From: Kriegella aquimaris
Lineage (GTDB): Bacteria; Bacteroidota; Bacteroidia; Flavobacteriales; Flavobacteriaceae
NCBI RefSeq assembly: GCF_900103215.1
Contig: NZ_FNGV01000018.1
Coordinates: 1-64,000 of the forward strand
DNA length: 64,000 bases
Reading direction: 5' to 3'
Below are positions 51,370-60,985 of this stretch, piece by piece. The notes beneath the pieces are model-generated. The model did no database searches and had not been told where the DNA came from. It saw only the letters and a program-made list of their open reading frames with translations. Position 1 is the first letter of the stretch, and each line of letters starts with the position of its first letter. A program made the position numbers and the translations under genes.

Positions 51370-52323
51370 GTGTTCTTAGTACGCTCAAAATCTCCAATTT
51401 TTTTGACAGAAACAACTTTAGATAACGTACAAATCAACTTTGATGATCAAACGCTATGGATACTGAACTTGGCCTTGGCCTTGGTCATGTTCGGTATTGC
51501 CTTAGATATTTCAGTAACGGACTTTAAACACTTACTGAAAAGGCCTAAACCTGTTTTTACCGGGGTTTTTAGTCAGTTTGTATTGTTGCCGGCGGTAACC
51601 TTTATATTGGTTTGGGCGATTGAACCCTTGCCGAGCATAGCGCTCGGAATGTTTATGGTCGCCGCATGTCCGGGTGGTAATATCTCGAATTTTATTACGC
51701 ATTTAGCAAAGGGCAATACCGCCTTGTCGGTCAGCCTGACTGCGGTGGCTACGTTGCTCGCCGTTTTCATGACCCCATTGAACCTGCAATTGTGGGGTTC
51801 GTTGTATGCCCCGACATCGGCATTGTTGCAAGAGGTGGCCATAGCACCTTTCGAAATGGTAAAACTCGTGTCTTTGCTATTGGGTGTACCATTACTTCTG
51901 GGAATGGGTCTACATCATATCAGACCGGTGATGGCAAAGAAGATGGCGAAGATATTAAAAGCGGTTTCTTTACTCTTTTTTGTTGTTTTGATATTTTTGG
52001 CGCTTTACAACAACCGCGATATATTTATGGATTATATCTTTTACGTCTTTTGGATAGTGGTACTTCATAATGTCATAGCCTTTGCTACAGGTTTTTCCTT
52101 AGCAAATTTTATGGGGCTGTCGCAAAGAGATATCAGAAGTATAACGATTGAGACGGGAATACAAAACTCGGGTTTGGGACTTTTGCTGATTTTTACTTTT
52201 TTCGATGGCCTTGGCGGAATGGCGTTACTTGCTGCATTTTGGGGTATTTGGCATTTGGTTTCAGGTTTGTTGTTGGCGTTTTTCTGGGGCTTTAAACCTG
52301 TTGAAAAAGAAAAGTTGGCTTGA
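51370..52323 (+). CDS. Bile acid:sodium symporter (SBF) family transporter
   Basis: 317 residues from GTG 51370; TTG at 51403 gives a more typical N-terminus, so the start is uncertain. About nine to ten membrane spans. BASS/SBF signatures: LALALVMFGIALDIS, MVAACPGGNISNFITHLAKGNTALSVSLTAVATLLAVFMTP (core helix crossing with PGGN) and IETGIQNSGLGLLL in the second repeat. It would bring an organic acid in with Na+. Bile acids are not expected as natural substrates. The stop overlaps the next gene by 4 nt (TTGA). Confidence 0.92.
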   Translation: MFLVRSKSPIFLTETTLDNVQINFDDQTLWILNLALALVMFGIALDISVTDFKHLLKRPKPVFTGVFSQFVLLPAVTFILVWAIEPLPSIALGMFMVAACPGGNISNFITHLAKGNTALSVSLTAVATLLAVFMTPLNLQLWGSLYAPTSALLQEVAIAPFEMVKLVSLLLGVPLLLGMGLHHIRPVMAKKMAKILKAVSLLFFVVLIFLALYNNRDIFMDYIFYVFWIVVLHNVIAFATGFSLANFMGLSQRDIRSITIETGIQNSGLGLLLIFTFFDGLGGMALLAAFWGIWHLVSGLLLAFFWGFKPVEKEKLA

Positions 52324-53363
52324 AGGAGATAGGATATAATTTAACAAGATTTTGGATCAAGTGCGGACTGTATTTGTATTTCGGGAGGATAAAAATTTCA
52401 GGTCTGGCCCATGTGCCGAGTGACAAGCCGTTACTATTTTTACCCAATCATCAAAGTGCCTTGCTCGATGTATTATTGATTGGCATGAAATGCAACAGGA
52501 AACCTTATTTTCTAACTAGATCTGACGTATTTAAAAGTAATCTTCTAAAAACTGTTTTCAATTTCTTTCAAATGATTCCGGTTTACCGCATTCGCGACGG
52601 ACGGGAATCGTTAAAAAACAATCAAGAGGTCTTCGAATATTGTGCTCGATTGTTGCAAGAAAATAATGCTATTGTGATGTTCCCGGAGGCCAACCATAAT
52701 CTGCAGCGCCGCGTTCGTCCCTTGAGCAAGGGTTTTACAAGAATTTTATTTAATGCACTTGAAAGGCGGCCTGAATTGGATATTCGACTGGTGCCTGTCG
52801 GATTAAATTATAGGGATGCTAAAAGATTCCCCGATCGGGTAGCGGTATGCTACGGGGAAGCTATTGCAGTTCAAAAATTATATGACCCTGAAGATCTTGG
52901 TAGATCGGTGGATCGAATTAAAAGCGAAGTTTCCAATGGTCTAAAGACCCTGACCACCCATATTGAAGATAAAAGTAAGTATCACCATACTGAGGAAAAG
53001 CTGAACGCATTAGATGTCGATTATTTAAATCCGCAACAAGCGAATGCGATCTTGGCATCTTTGGAAAGTTCAAATTCGGAACACATACGGAAACCAAAAC
53101 CGATATCAGAGCCCAAAATTTTAAAGGTACTTTTCGTGCTATTAAATTTCCCGGTGTGGTTGTTATGGATCTTGACTTTAAAACCGAAAGTACCCGAAAT
53201 GGAGTTTATGGGCACCTTTCGGTTCGCTTTTGCCATGCTGGTTTATCCAGTTTATTATCTTTTGCTATTCTTGGCCGTAGCACTTATTTGGGGCGGATCA
53301 ATCGGTTTATTGGTAGTTGCTGCACTGTTTTTGTTTAATGTGGTGTATGTTCGAGTAGGTTGA
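52320..53363 (+). CDS. 1-acylglycerol-3-phosphate O-acyltransferase family protein
   Basis: 347 residues, starting at TTG 52320 in a TTGA overlap with the SBF gene. The PlsC fold is visible: LFLPNHQSALLD (acyltransferase block with His and Asp, spacing HX5D), GGREGS-like block 2 replaced by RIRDGRESLKNNQE, and block 3 IVMFPEANHN. LVPVGLNYRDAKRFPDRV is block 4. Two hydrophobic spans at the C-terminus (about 265-345) anchor it. It probably acylates a lysophospholipid or related lipid. Length exceeds PlsC (about 245) owing to the tail. Confidence 0.85.
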   Translation: MKEIGYNLTRFWIKCGLYLYFGRIKISGLAHVPSDKPLLFLPNHQSALLDVLLIGMKCNRKPYFLTRSDVFKSNLLKTVFNFFQMIPVYRIRDGRESLKNNQEVFEYCARLLQENNAIVMFPEANHNLQRRVRPLSKGFTRILFNALERRPELDIRLVPVGLNYRDAKRFPDRVAVCYGEAIAVQKLYDPEDLGRSVDRIKSEVSNGLKTLTTHIEDKSKYHHTEEKLNALDVDYLNPQQANAILASLESSNSEHIRKPKPISEPKILKVLFVLLNFPVWLLWILTLKPKVPEMEFMGTFRFAFAMLVYPVYYLLLFLAVALIWGGSIGLLVVAALFLFNVVYVRVG

Positions 53364-53532
53364 TTTTCATATCTTCAATAGCGGTATAGCCTTTATAAAG
53401 CATGGAAAATTAGCTTTCCATTTCTGACTTGACACCGAAAAAGTCTTTAAAAGAAGGGGGAATAAAATTCTTCTTTGCTGAATTAACGGCTTGTGCAATG
53501 GTTATTTTGTTCGTAGTCGAAATTGTTAAACC

Positions 53533-55878
53533 TTAAAATATTTTCATAAACCCAATATTATCAATAGCGACTACCCCGCTTTCATTTTTATCAAAAATAA
53601 ATTTAATGTTTTCTATGTTGGAGAGATTAAAGTTTGGATTGATTTTTTGAAAGTCATTAACTGGAAAATAGAATGTTTGAAATACCATTTCTGACTGTTT
53701 GTCGTCTTTGATGAATCCAGTTTTCGTAATAATCACTTCAATTTCTCTTTGTAAAGGAGAAAATTTACTCAAGGGAAAAGAGACTTCTTGCCCAGAAGAG
53801 TCACTTAGTTGAATGGTGAAATCTATAGGCTTTTCGGCCTTCATTTTGTCTTCTTTATCTTCTTTTTTTTCATCATCGTTTTTATTAGTATCCTCATTTT
53901 TCTTGTTACTATTGTTTTTTACCCATTTCCCTTCTGATTTGGGGTTGGCGGATTCCTTAGATTCTGCCATTGAGAAAACCAAAACTGAAGAAGAATCTAA
54001 AGATGTTGAAGAAAGACTCATAGTGTAGCTAGCAATAAGAGAGTCCGGAACTGATTCAATCGATTTCTTTTTGTTTTCAATATCATAATACCAACCCGCG
54101 ATAAGGGCTCTACTTCCTTTTTTCTCCCATTTGAGTTTTATTTCTTGCTCACGCCAAACGGATAGGTTCTTGGTATTAACTTTTCCACCATCACATGTCA
54201 TTGTAGAAACATCAAAGTCTTCATCAAAATTGGCAACAGTCTTTAAATTAGAATCCTCGAATTGGTTCAAGTAGATAGTTTCGGGAAGCCAGGCTTTACC
54301 TACTCTAGAATCTACAAATAGAGGTAGGTACTCGTTTTTATTTCTTAATGTTATATCTAAGAAAGAACTAATATAGACCTGTGCAATTTTTATTTGATTT
54401 TCAGCAGAAATCAGTTGTTTGAGATTAAGAAGGCCCAAAAAAGGATTATAGGTATCGTTGTTGCCCCAGACTGTATTAAATTGGCCATGATTAGCCCCAT
54501 AAATATAAAGTCCCGATTTAAAATGATAAAGACTGTCCTTAAAAGTTATTCTTTCATACTGTTGAGAGCCCATATAAGAGCTAACATCTGCGTCTTGTGA
54601 TCCATGAATTACAAAATAGTCAATATCCTCTATTTCTGTTCTACTTCCTGCTGGTTCATATTGCCCGTCCATCGGAGCTATTGCTACAATCGATTTTATA
54701 TTAAAATTGTAATCAAATTTAATTGAAGCATCATCTGGATAAAACGGTAGTTTATTAAACATCGCGGCATGAGCAACGGCTTCGCCACCTCTTGAGTGGC
54801 CAATAAGTGCCAATTTGGAAGTATCAATTTTTTCATAAAACAGGTTGTCTTCTTTCTTATTCCATTCATGCCAAACCTTTAGATGCTCGAGTAATAACCA
54901 TCCCCGTGCATCATTTTCCTTAGCTAATGCTCCAAAATGTGAACCATTTATAAAATTCTGATCTACCGATGCGAGAATTATTCCTTTGGAAGCCAGTAAT
55001 TCTCCAAGATATTCATATCCAGCATCTGAATAATAATGCATATCCACAGCTCCGTGGACAATAAGAGCCAAAGGAAAAGGACCTTCTCCATCAGGATACC
55101 AAACACGAGCATTTAAAGGCAGAGATCTGGAATCGAATCCGAAGTATTTTTCACTATACCAACCGCCTAAGCCTTTCCAATTATCAATAAAGGCAAGGCC
55201 GTTAACAGAATCAGTTTTAATATTGACTTCTGCCCCATATTCTGGTCGGTGTAAGTCCTTCCCACTTCCATACGTTAATGTCCTTACTGTGTAAAAACCT
55301 TTTTCGGAAGGAGAAATCGCCCTTATTTGTTGAATGTTTGAATCAGAGGATAGTGCTGCATTTGTAATTGGATCAACATCAAAACCATCTTGATAATATA
55401 AAACCCCAAGCGCAATGAATCCGCCAAAACCTATAATTGTTCCCAAACCTGTAATAATCTTTTTCGACTTTGATAAATTTTGATATTTGGTTCTTTTCAA
55501 AACTAATATAACAGCTCCACAAAGTGACGCCAAAACTATAATTAAAGCAGAGATAATCGATTTAGAGCTCATAAAAATCAGCAATGGCCACGTGATAAAA
55601 AGTGCCAATTTGTAAAAAGCTGGCACATTATTTAAAAGTTTGAGAACCCATCTAATCACAAAGGCAAACAATATGACAGCTAGAACAACGACCAAGCTTA
55701 ATAAGAGTATCCATGGATCATTAAGCTTGTTATAAATTCTAATAGAGTATACTAGCCAAAAAAATGCTGTTGTCGTCAGCAAACCTAATGAAGCCCCTTT
55801 TACCGCATTCTTTCCGGGTGTGATAGCTTTGATTTGAATATTTATCCATTGGATAATCTGTTTGTGTTTCTGCTTCAT
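53533..55878 (-). CDS. Membrane-anchored alpha/beta hydrolase with disordered linker
   Basis: 781 residues. Four N-terminal membrane spans (about 28-48, 57-78, 88-110, 112-130) and a fifth near 145-165 precede an exported hydrolase: NARVWYPDGEGPFPLALIVHG, nucleophile elbow LIGHSRGGEAV, a region with HGSQDADVS (acid) and YGANHGQFN (His). It resembles chlorophyllase/PAF-acetylhydrolase-like enzymes. After about 540 lies a C-terminal beta region split by a highly charged linker (KKNEDTNKNDDEKKEDKED). The gene is more AT-rich than its neighbours. Substrate unknown; transfer from another lineage is possible. Confidence 0.78.
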   Translation of the reverse strand: MKQKHKQIIQWINIQIKAITPGKNAVKGASLGLLTTTAFFWLVYSIRIYNKLNDPWILLLSLVVVLAVILFAFVIRWVLKLLNNVPAFYKLALFITWPLLIFMSSKSIISALIIVLASLCGAVILVLKRTKYQNLSKSKKIITGLGTIIGFGGFIALGVLYYQDGFDVDPITNAALSSDSNIQQIRAISPSEKGFYTVRTLTYGSGKDLHRPEYGAEVNIKTDSVNGLAFIDNWKGLGGWYSEKYFGFDSRSLPLNARVWYPDGEGPFPLALIVHGAVDMHYYSDAGYEYLGELLASKGIILASVDQNFINGSHFGALAKENDARGWLLLEHLKVWHEWNKKEDNLFYEKIDTSKLALIGHSRGGEAVAHAAMFNKLPFYPDDASIKFDYNFNIKSIVAIAPMDGQYEPAGSRTEIEDIDYFVIHGSQDADVSSYMGSQQYERITFKDSLYHFKSGLYIYGANHGQFNTVWGNNDTYNPFLGLLNLKQLISAENQIKIAQVYISSFLDITLRNKNEYLPLFVDSRVGKAWLPETIYLNQFEDSNLKTVANFDEDFDVSTMTCDGGKVNTKNLSVWREQEIKLKWEKKGSRALIAGWYYDIENKKKSIESVPDSLIASYTMSLSSTSLDSSSVLVFSMAESKESANPKSEGKWVKNNSNKKNEDTNKNDDEKKEDKEDKMKAEKPIDFTIQLSDSSGQEVSFPLSKFSPLQREIEVIITKTGFIKDDKQSEMVFQTFYFPVNDFQKINPNFNLSNIENIKFIFDKNESGVVAIDNIGFMKIF

Positions 55879-55923
55879 ATTTGAGGAAGGGTCAGTTTGA
55901 TTGCTAACGAATAAATAGAACTA

Positions 55924-58443
55924 TTACATCATCTTCCCAAAGAAAATTGCATTCATCAACAGTTTGTTTGTTCCGTACCAAAACGCCCTAAAGTTTGTAT
56001 TGTCGGTAAAAACTATGATTCTTCCTTTGCCAATGTATTGTACTTGAAAAGGAACACTGTTCTTTAATAGCGCCAGATTCTCTTCCGAAATATAACCACT
56101 CAATAACGGGTTGTTGGTATATTGAATAGGGTTGTTATAGCTGTTTTTATCGGGTTCGATATAAATGTTGGTATTCCTGAAAAAGGGTAATCTGTCATCT
56201 TTATAACCAAAATTAATGGGATGGGAAAGATCGAGCTTGGCCTCAAAAATGGCACCTCCAGTGTTTTGGGCACCTTTAAAATCGTTTTTTTGACCAAACG
56301 ATATATGTTTACCGACCAAGGTATCTTTTCTTAATTGTAATTTGATCAATTCGTTCTTGTTCAGCCAATTGATGGTTTTTTGATAGCCGATCAGTGTGCC
56401 ACCTGCTTCGACCCATTCCTTCAGTTTTTTTGACTGATCTTTTGAGAGACTGCTCCCCATATTCGGAATAATTAAATCGGTATACTTGCTCAAATCCACG
56501 GAATTGAAGTAGGCGATATCGATTTTGGTAATCTTCATATCATAGCGCGTATCGAACAAGTGCCAAATCTCGCCAGCTCCGTGTGCATCGATTCCACTGC
56601 CGACCAACATGGCAACCCTTTGTTTGCCAAGAGGACTAAAACTATTGCTGCCTAAATCTATTCCTTTGGTAAGTCCGGAGTTTGCCGCCGTTATTTCAAT
56701 TTTACTTTCTTGGGCAACTTTATTTAAAAAGTCGTACAATTCACTTGCTGCTAGTACTTGGTTTTGAACGGGGACCATAATCGTACCATAGCCGTAGTTT
56801 TTTCCATCTAGGCTAAAAGGTTGTTTTGCCACCTTGGCACGTATACCTTTGTTCAAAATCTTATTTAGGGCTTTTGGCGTGTAGTACTCGTTCCACTCAA
56901 AAAGGTATGCATAATTGCTTTGCGAATCGATTTTACCGCTTAAGGGTGTAAGACTTACGACTTCTTTTCCTGCAATCTTCAAAGAGCGGGATTCCGAATA
57001 GTCTAAATTAAAGGCGAGCGGAAAGGTCCAAGCTGAAATATCATAAAACAGGCTATCACTGAAGGTGGTTCTTTTTTCGAACATGGCCTTTATCAGGTTT
57101 TGGTTCTTTTGATTCATGGGAACGACATAGCTATAGCCTTTTTTATACGATTTACCGTCAAAGGAGATATCGTTCGAGAGTTCGTGAAACTTTATTTTAT
57201 GTCGCTGTAATATTTCGGCTAGATGCCATGTTTTGGCGGCATCTTTGTTATCTCCAAAAACTAGGGCCTTGGTTCTGCTTATCGCCGACATTAGACCTAC
57301 GTTTTTGAAAAAGTCTTGTTGGTACCTTAGAATTTTTACCCGCATCTCTTTGGCGGCTTCGATGGTAGAAAGGGCCGTTGTGAACTGATTGCGAATAGTA
57401 AAGGGGAATGTTAGTATTCCGTTTTGTGATTCCTGAATATGGCCTCTAGAGCTGGCTTGTTCAAAGAGAATTCCTATGCCCCCGTTCACATCGGGGAAAG
57501 TCGAACCCTTGCCATAAAAATAATCATCGTACTGTTCTTCGGAATAATATAAAGAACCGATTTTATCCAAAGCTTTGGCGTGGTATGTCGCAATTTCCGT
57601 AGTTAGTTCTTGATTCAGTTTTGGTGTCAGCGGATGTACCCGGTCTGGTTCTCCAGGTTGAAAGAAGAAGGTAGAGGAGGTGCCCATCTCGTGATGATCG
57701 GTAAGAATATTGGGCATCCAATTATGATACGTTTCGATACGTGCACGACTTTCGGGCAATTGTACCGGAAGCCAATCTCGGTTCATATCGAACCAATAGT
57801 GGTTGGTACGGCCACCAGGCCAGACTTCATGGTACTCGCGCTCATTGTTGTCGGCATTCAGATTGATGCTTTTATTGGTATTGGCCCAATATGCAAAGCG
57901 CTGCAATCCGTCGGGATTAAAGGCTGGGTCAACCAATAATATAATGTTTTCTAAAATACGTTCAATTTCAGGCCCCTGTGCAGCCGCCAAATAATAGGCG
58001 TAGGCCAGAGCTGCATTCGAACCACTTGGTTCGTTACCATGTATTGAAAAACCTTGGTAAACAACGATGGGCATGGTCTCGATATTCAGCGAACTGGTAT
58101 TGACCTCGGTCAAGGCCAAATGGTCTTCACGAATCTTCTCAATGTTTTTATGGTTTTGCGGTGTGGTCACCGTAAGTAAAAGAAGCGGTCTCCCCTCAAA
58201 AGTCTGCCCCCTGTTTTCAATTGTTATGCGGTCGCTCGCCTTGGCCAACTCATGCATGTAAAATACAAGTTTGTCGTGGGTAACATGCCATTCGCCCACT
58301 TCGTGGCCGATTACTTCTTGTGGCTTGGGAATGCTTTGGTCGTAAGTGATATTATCTGGAAGGTAATAATCCAAGTCTACCGACTCTTGTGCATTTATAT
58401 TTTGAAAGAGTATCAAAAGTAATGCGAATAGAATGTTTCTCAT
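55924..58443 (-). CDS. Exported M14-family zinc carboxypeptidase
   Basis: 839 residues with a signal peptide (about 1-18, QNINAQ). The M14 domain (about 40-360) has the zinc motif SIHGNEPSGS (HxxE), substrate-binding NPDGLQRFAYW and DMNRDWL, and the third His in LTDHHEMG. The C-terminal half (about 390-839) has beta-rich and GATase1-like stretches (VAMLVGSGIDAHGAGEIWHLFD, KYTDLIIPNMGSSLS), usual for this Bacteroidota subfamily. It cleaves C-terminal residues from peptides outside the cell or in the periplasm. Confidence 0.92.
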   Translation of the reverse strand: MRNILFALLLILFQNINAQESVDLDYYLPDNITYDQSIPKPQEVIGHEVGEWHVTHDKLVFYMHELAKASDRITIENRGQTFEGRPLLLLTVTTPQNHKNIEKIREDHLALTEVNTSSLNIETMPIVVYQGFSIHGNEPSGSNAALAYAYYLAAAQGPEIERILENIILLVDPAFNPDGLQRFAYWANTNKSINLNADNNEREYHEVWPGGRTNHYWFDMNRDWLPVQLPESRARIETYHNWMPNILTDHHEMGTSSTFFFQPGEPDRVHPLTPKLNQELTTEIATYHAKALDKIGSLYYSEEQYDDYFYGKGSTFPDVNGGIGILFEQASSRGHIQESQNGILTFPFTIRNQFTTALSTIEAAKEMRVKILRYQQDFFKNVGLMSAISRTKALVFGDNKDAAKTWHLAEILQRHKIKFHELSNDISFDGKSYKKGYSYVVPMNQKNQNLIKAMFEKRTTFSDSLFYDISAWTFPLAFNLDYSESRSLKIAGKEVVSLTPLSGKIDSQSNYAYLFEWNEYYTPKALNKILNKGIRAKVAKQPFSLDGKNYGYGTIMVPVQNQVLAASELYDFLNKVAQESKIEITAANSGLTKGIDLGSNSFSPLGKQRVAMLVGSGIDAHGAGEIWHLFDTRYDMKITKIDIAYFNSVDLSKYTDLIIPNMGSSLSKDQSKKLKEWVEAGGTLIGYQKTINWLNKNELIKLQLRKDTLVGKHISFGQKNDFKGAQNTGGAIFEAKLDLSHPINFGYKDDRLPFFRNTNIYIEPDKNSYNNPIQYTNNPLLSGYISEENLALLKNSVPFQVQYIGKGRIIVFTDNTNFRAFWYGTNKLLMNAIFFGKMM

Positions 58444-58548
58444 GCCACTTTGAATTTAGTCAGGTTATAAATGTAACCAATACTAGATGTTGTGTCAAGA
58501 CTATTCGAGCAATATAATCAAATGGATTTACTACAAATAAATCAAACA

Positions 58549-58580
58549 AAAAACGGCCCTCATATTGAAGGGCCGTTTTT
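58549..58580. terminator. Terminator of the DUF3276 gene
   Basis: AAAAACGGCCCT (58549-58560), loop catattga, AGGGCCGTTTTT (58569-58580): 12-bp perfect stem with A and T runs on each side. 18 nt after the stop of the minus-strand gene. Confidence 0.92.
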
Positions 58581-58598
58581 ATTCAAGAATTTTTAATA

Positions 58599-58970
58599 TT
58601 AAATATCGTCGAAACTGACATCGGTAAAGCTTTCCGTAGTCTTTACTTCGCCATTTTGAATGGGCTCTTCTTTTTTGAAATCTGACTGATGCCGCTCTGA
58701 TATAACTTCGGTTCCTTTTTCATCGATGATAAAATCCATCATTTCCTCAACATTTTCCTTAAAGGCCGCAAAGTCTTCCTTGTAAAGGTATATTTTGTGC
58801 TTTTTGTAATGAAACGATCCATCGTCGTGCGTAAATTTCTTGCTTTCGGTAATCGTCAAATAATAATCATTTGCCTTCGTACTCCTGACATCGAAAAAAT
58901 ATGTCCTTCTTCCTGCCCTTAAAACTTTGGAGTGAATCTCTTCCTGGTCCATTAAATCTTTTTCGCTCAT
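58599..58970 (-). CDS. PUR/DUF3276 nucleic-acid-binding protein
   Basis: 123 residues. The PUR repeat fold is seen in KVLRAGRRTYFFDVRSTKANDYYLTITES (about 15-43) and KHKIYLYKEDFAAFKENVEEMM (about 58-79). PUR-alpha-like proteins bind single-stranded DNA or RNA; bacterial one-repeat forms dimerise. The C-terminal 35 residues are acidic and flexible. It is highly conserved in Bacteroidota but its role remains unclear. Gene ends in a strong hairpin and starts 76 nt after the stop of the MsbA-like exporter. Confidence 0.92.
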   Translation of the reverse strand: MSEKDLMDQEEIHSKVLRAGRRTYFFDVRSTKANDYYLTITESKKFTHDDGSFHYKKHKIYLYKEDFAAFKENVEEMMDFIIDEKGTEVISERHQSDFKKEEPIQNGEVKTTESFTDVSFDDI

Positions 58971-59046
58971 TTGATGTGGTGTCTATTGTTCATACTTCAT
59001 TATCATATCAAAAATGTAAAAAAAAACTTGATTCAACAACAAATTT

Positions 59047-60801
59047 TCAGTTTTCTTTCTCAGATAGTTGGTTTAAATAAAGTGATTTATAATAACCCTC
59101 GACAGCAATTAAATCATCATGCGTTCCTTCTTGAAGCAACGTTCCGTCTTCAAGCACTAGAATTCTATCGGCATTTTTTGCCGATGACACCCGGTGGCTC
59201 ACGATAAGTGTGGTTCTATTTCGGGAGGCTTTTTTTAGATTTCCTAGAATTTCTTCTTCCGTTTCAGTGTCTACCGCAGACAGACAATCGTCGAACAAAT
59301 ATATTTCCGGGTCTTTCAGCAAGGCACGTGCTATAGAAACACGTTGTTTCTGACCTCCACTTAAAGTGATACCTCGTTCTCCAAGAACGGTTTCGTATTT
59401 CTTGGCAAAGCCCATAATATTTTCATGAACCGCTGCATTTTTGGCTACTTTGACCACATCTTCGTCGGAAGCGGTATGATCTCCGAATTTTATATTATTT
59501 TTAATCGAATCTGAAAATAAAAAGGCATCTTGAGGTACTGCGCCTATAGCTTCCCTTAAACTATTTAGGTTCACTTTTTTAATGGGTATATCGTCGATAC
59601 GGATTTCTCCTTCGGTAACGTCGTACAATCGGGCTATTAAATCTAAAATTGTCGATTTTCCAGAACCTGTTTTTCCGAGAATCGCCACTGTTTCTCCTGC
59701 CTTAATGGTAAACGAAATATTTTTTAGTGCGGTAATATTGGTGTCTTCGTAAGTGAAAGAGACATTTTTAAACTCAATTTTACCGGTAATGGGGGTAGCC
59801 TCAATTTCTTCATTTTTGATAGCTGGTTCTGACTTTAGAAACTCGTTGATACGTTTTTGAGAAGCTTCGGCGCGTTGAACTATAGAGGTCAACCAACCTA
59901 CTATGGCAACGGGCCAGGTCAACATATTTACATAAATGATGAATTCGGCAATGACCCCGACAGACTCGATTTCACCGTTAATATACTGTTTGCCCCCTAC
60001 ATAAATGACAAGAATATTACTGATTCCTATTAATAGTACCATGAGTGGGAAAAACCAGGCATTTACTTTGGCAAGGTCCATACTTTTTTCCTTTCCCTCG
60101 ACCGCCAAAAGCTGCAGTTCACCATTTATCTGTGGTTCTAGGGCGTAGGCCTTTATCACAGAAACTCCTGAAAAAACCTCTTGTGTAAATGTAGACAAGG
60201 TGGAAAGATATTCTTGAACAATGGTACTGCGCTTATGAATGACCTTGCTAATATTATAGATTAAGACCGATAATATGGGCAGGGGAATCAAGGCGTAGGC
60301 CGCTAGGGTGGGAGCGGTGATGAACATCAATGGAATGATACATACAAAAAGAGTGACCGTATTAATACCATACATCAAGGCGGGGCCGGCATACATTCGA
60401 ACCTGTCCCACATCTTCACTAATTCGGTTCATAAGGTCGCCCGTTCTGTTTTTTTTGTAAAAATTTAAACTTAGCGACTGGTAGTGGTCAAAAACTTCAT
60501 TTTTTAAATCATATTCGATATATCGTGACACATTTATTATGGTCTGTCGCATCAAAAAGGTAAAAAAACCAGATAACAGAGCAGCCCCAACAATGATGAG
60601 AATAAACTCCATGAGCAGATTCTCCGCAGAAGCATCCGTTATTTTTCCGCTTAAGGCATCTTCAACTACATTGATCGATTTTTTGACATAGGTGGGCATT
60701 ACCAATTGAAAAACCCGGGCGATGATGGTGATGATAATACCGATCAGTAGTTTTGACCAATATTTTTTGAAGTATTTGTTAACGTGTTTAAGTTCCTTCA
60801 T
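59047..60801 (-). CDS. ABC exporter, fused permease-ATPase (MsbA/LmrA-like)
   Basis: 584 residues. Six membrane spans in the first 320 residues, then the ATPase: Walker A GKTGSGKST (about 372-380), signature LSGGQKQR, Walker B IYLFDDCLSAVD (note Asp-Asp-Cys in place of DEA) and switch His IVSHR. The catalytic Glu after the Walker B Asp is replaced by Asp (FDD), which often means an asymmetric heterodimer partner or lower ATPase activity. The homodimer or heterodimer state is not known, and no partner is adjacent. Lipid, peptide or drug export is possible. Confidence 0.93.
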   Translation of the reverse strand: MKELKHVNKYFKKYWSKLLIGIIITIIARVFQLVMPTYVKKSINVVEDALSGKITDASAENLLMEFILIIVGAALLSGFFTFLMRQTIINVSRYIEYDLKNEVFDHYQSLSLNFYKKNRTGDLMNRISEDVGQVRMYAGPALMYGINTVTLFVCIIPLMFITAPTLAAYALIPLPILSVLIYNISKVIHKRSTIVQEYLSTLSTFTQEVFSGVSVIKAYALEPQINGELQLLAVEGKEKSMDLAKVNAWFFPLMVLLIGISNILVIYVGGKQYINGEIESVGVIAEFIIYVNMLTWPVAIVGWLTSIVQRAEASQKRINEFLKSEPAIKNEEIEATPITGKIEFKNVSFTYEDTNITALKNISFTIKAGETVAILGKTGSGKSTILDLIARLYDVTEGEIRIDDIPIKKVNLNSLREAIGAVPQDAFLFSDSIKNNIKFGDHTASDEDVVKVAKNAAVHENIMGFAKKYETVLGERGITLSGGQKQRVSIARALLKDPEIYLFDDCLSAVDTETEEEILGNLKKASRNRTTLIVSHRVSSAKNADRILVLEDGTLLQEGTHDDLIAVEGYYKSLYLNQLSEKEN

Positions 60802-60844
60802 GTAATGTGTTGGCTATCGGAATAGGTTTTAATCTTCAATTTGC

Positions 60845-60872
60845 CAAAGATAGGGGTTTGCAGTAAAAACAA
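60845..60872 (-). promoter_or_regulatory. Promoter of the ABC exporter gene
   Basis: On the minus strand TTG (60872-60870), a 17-nt spacer and TATCTTTG (60852-60845) match the Bacteroidota promoter. 43 nt before the ATG. Confidence 0.65.
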
Positions 60873-60933
60873 ATGTTATAAAATACATAAGATAAAGACG
60901 CTTTCTTATGGTAGGTATTAGAAAAAGGATTGT

Positions 60934-60941
60934 TATTTTTG
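60934..60941 (+). promoter_or_regulatory. -7 box for nusB
   Basis: TATTTTTG, 44 nt before the nusB ATG. No clear -33 TTG. Confidence 0.5.
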
Positions 60942-60985
60942 CGCCCTAGTAGTGAAACCAAACTCAATCTAAAAGTTCTTTCTAA

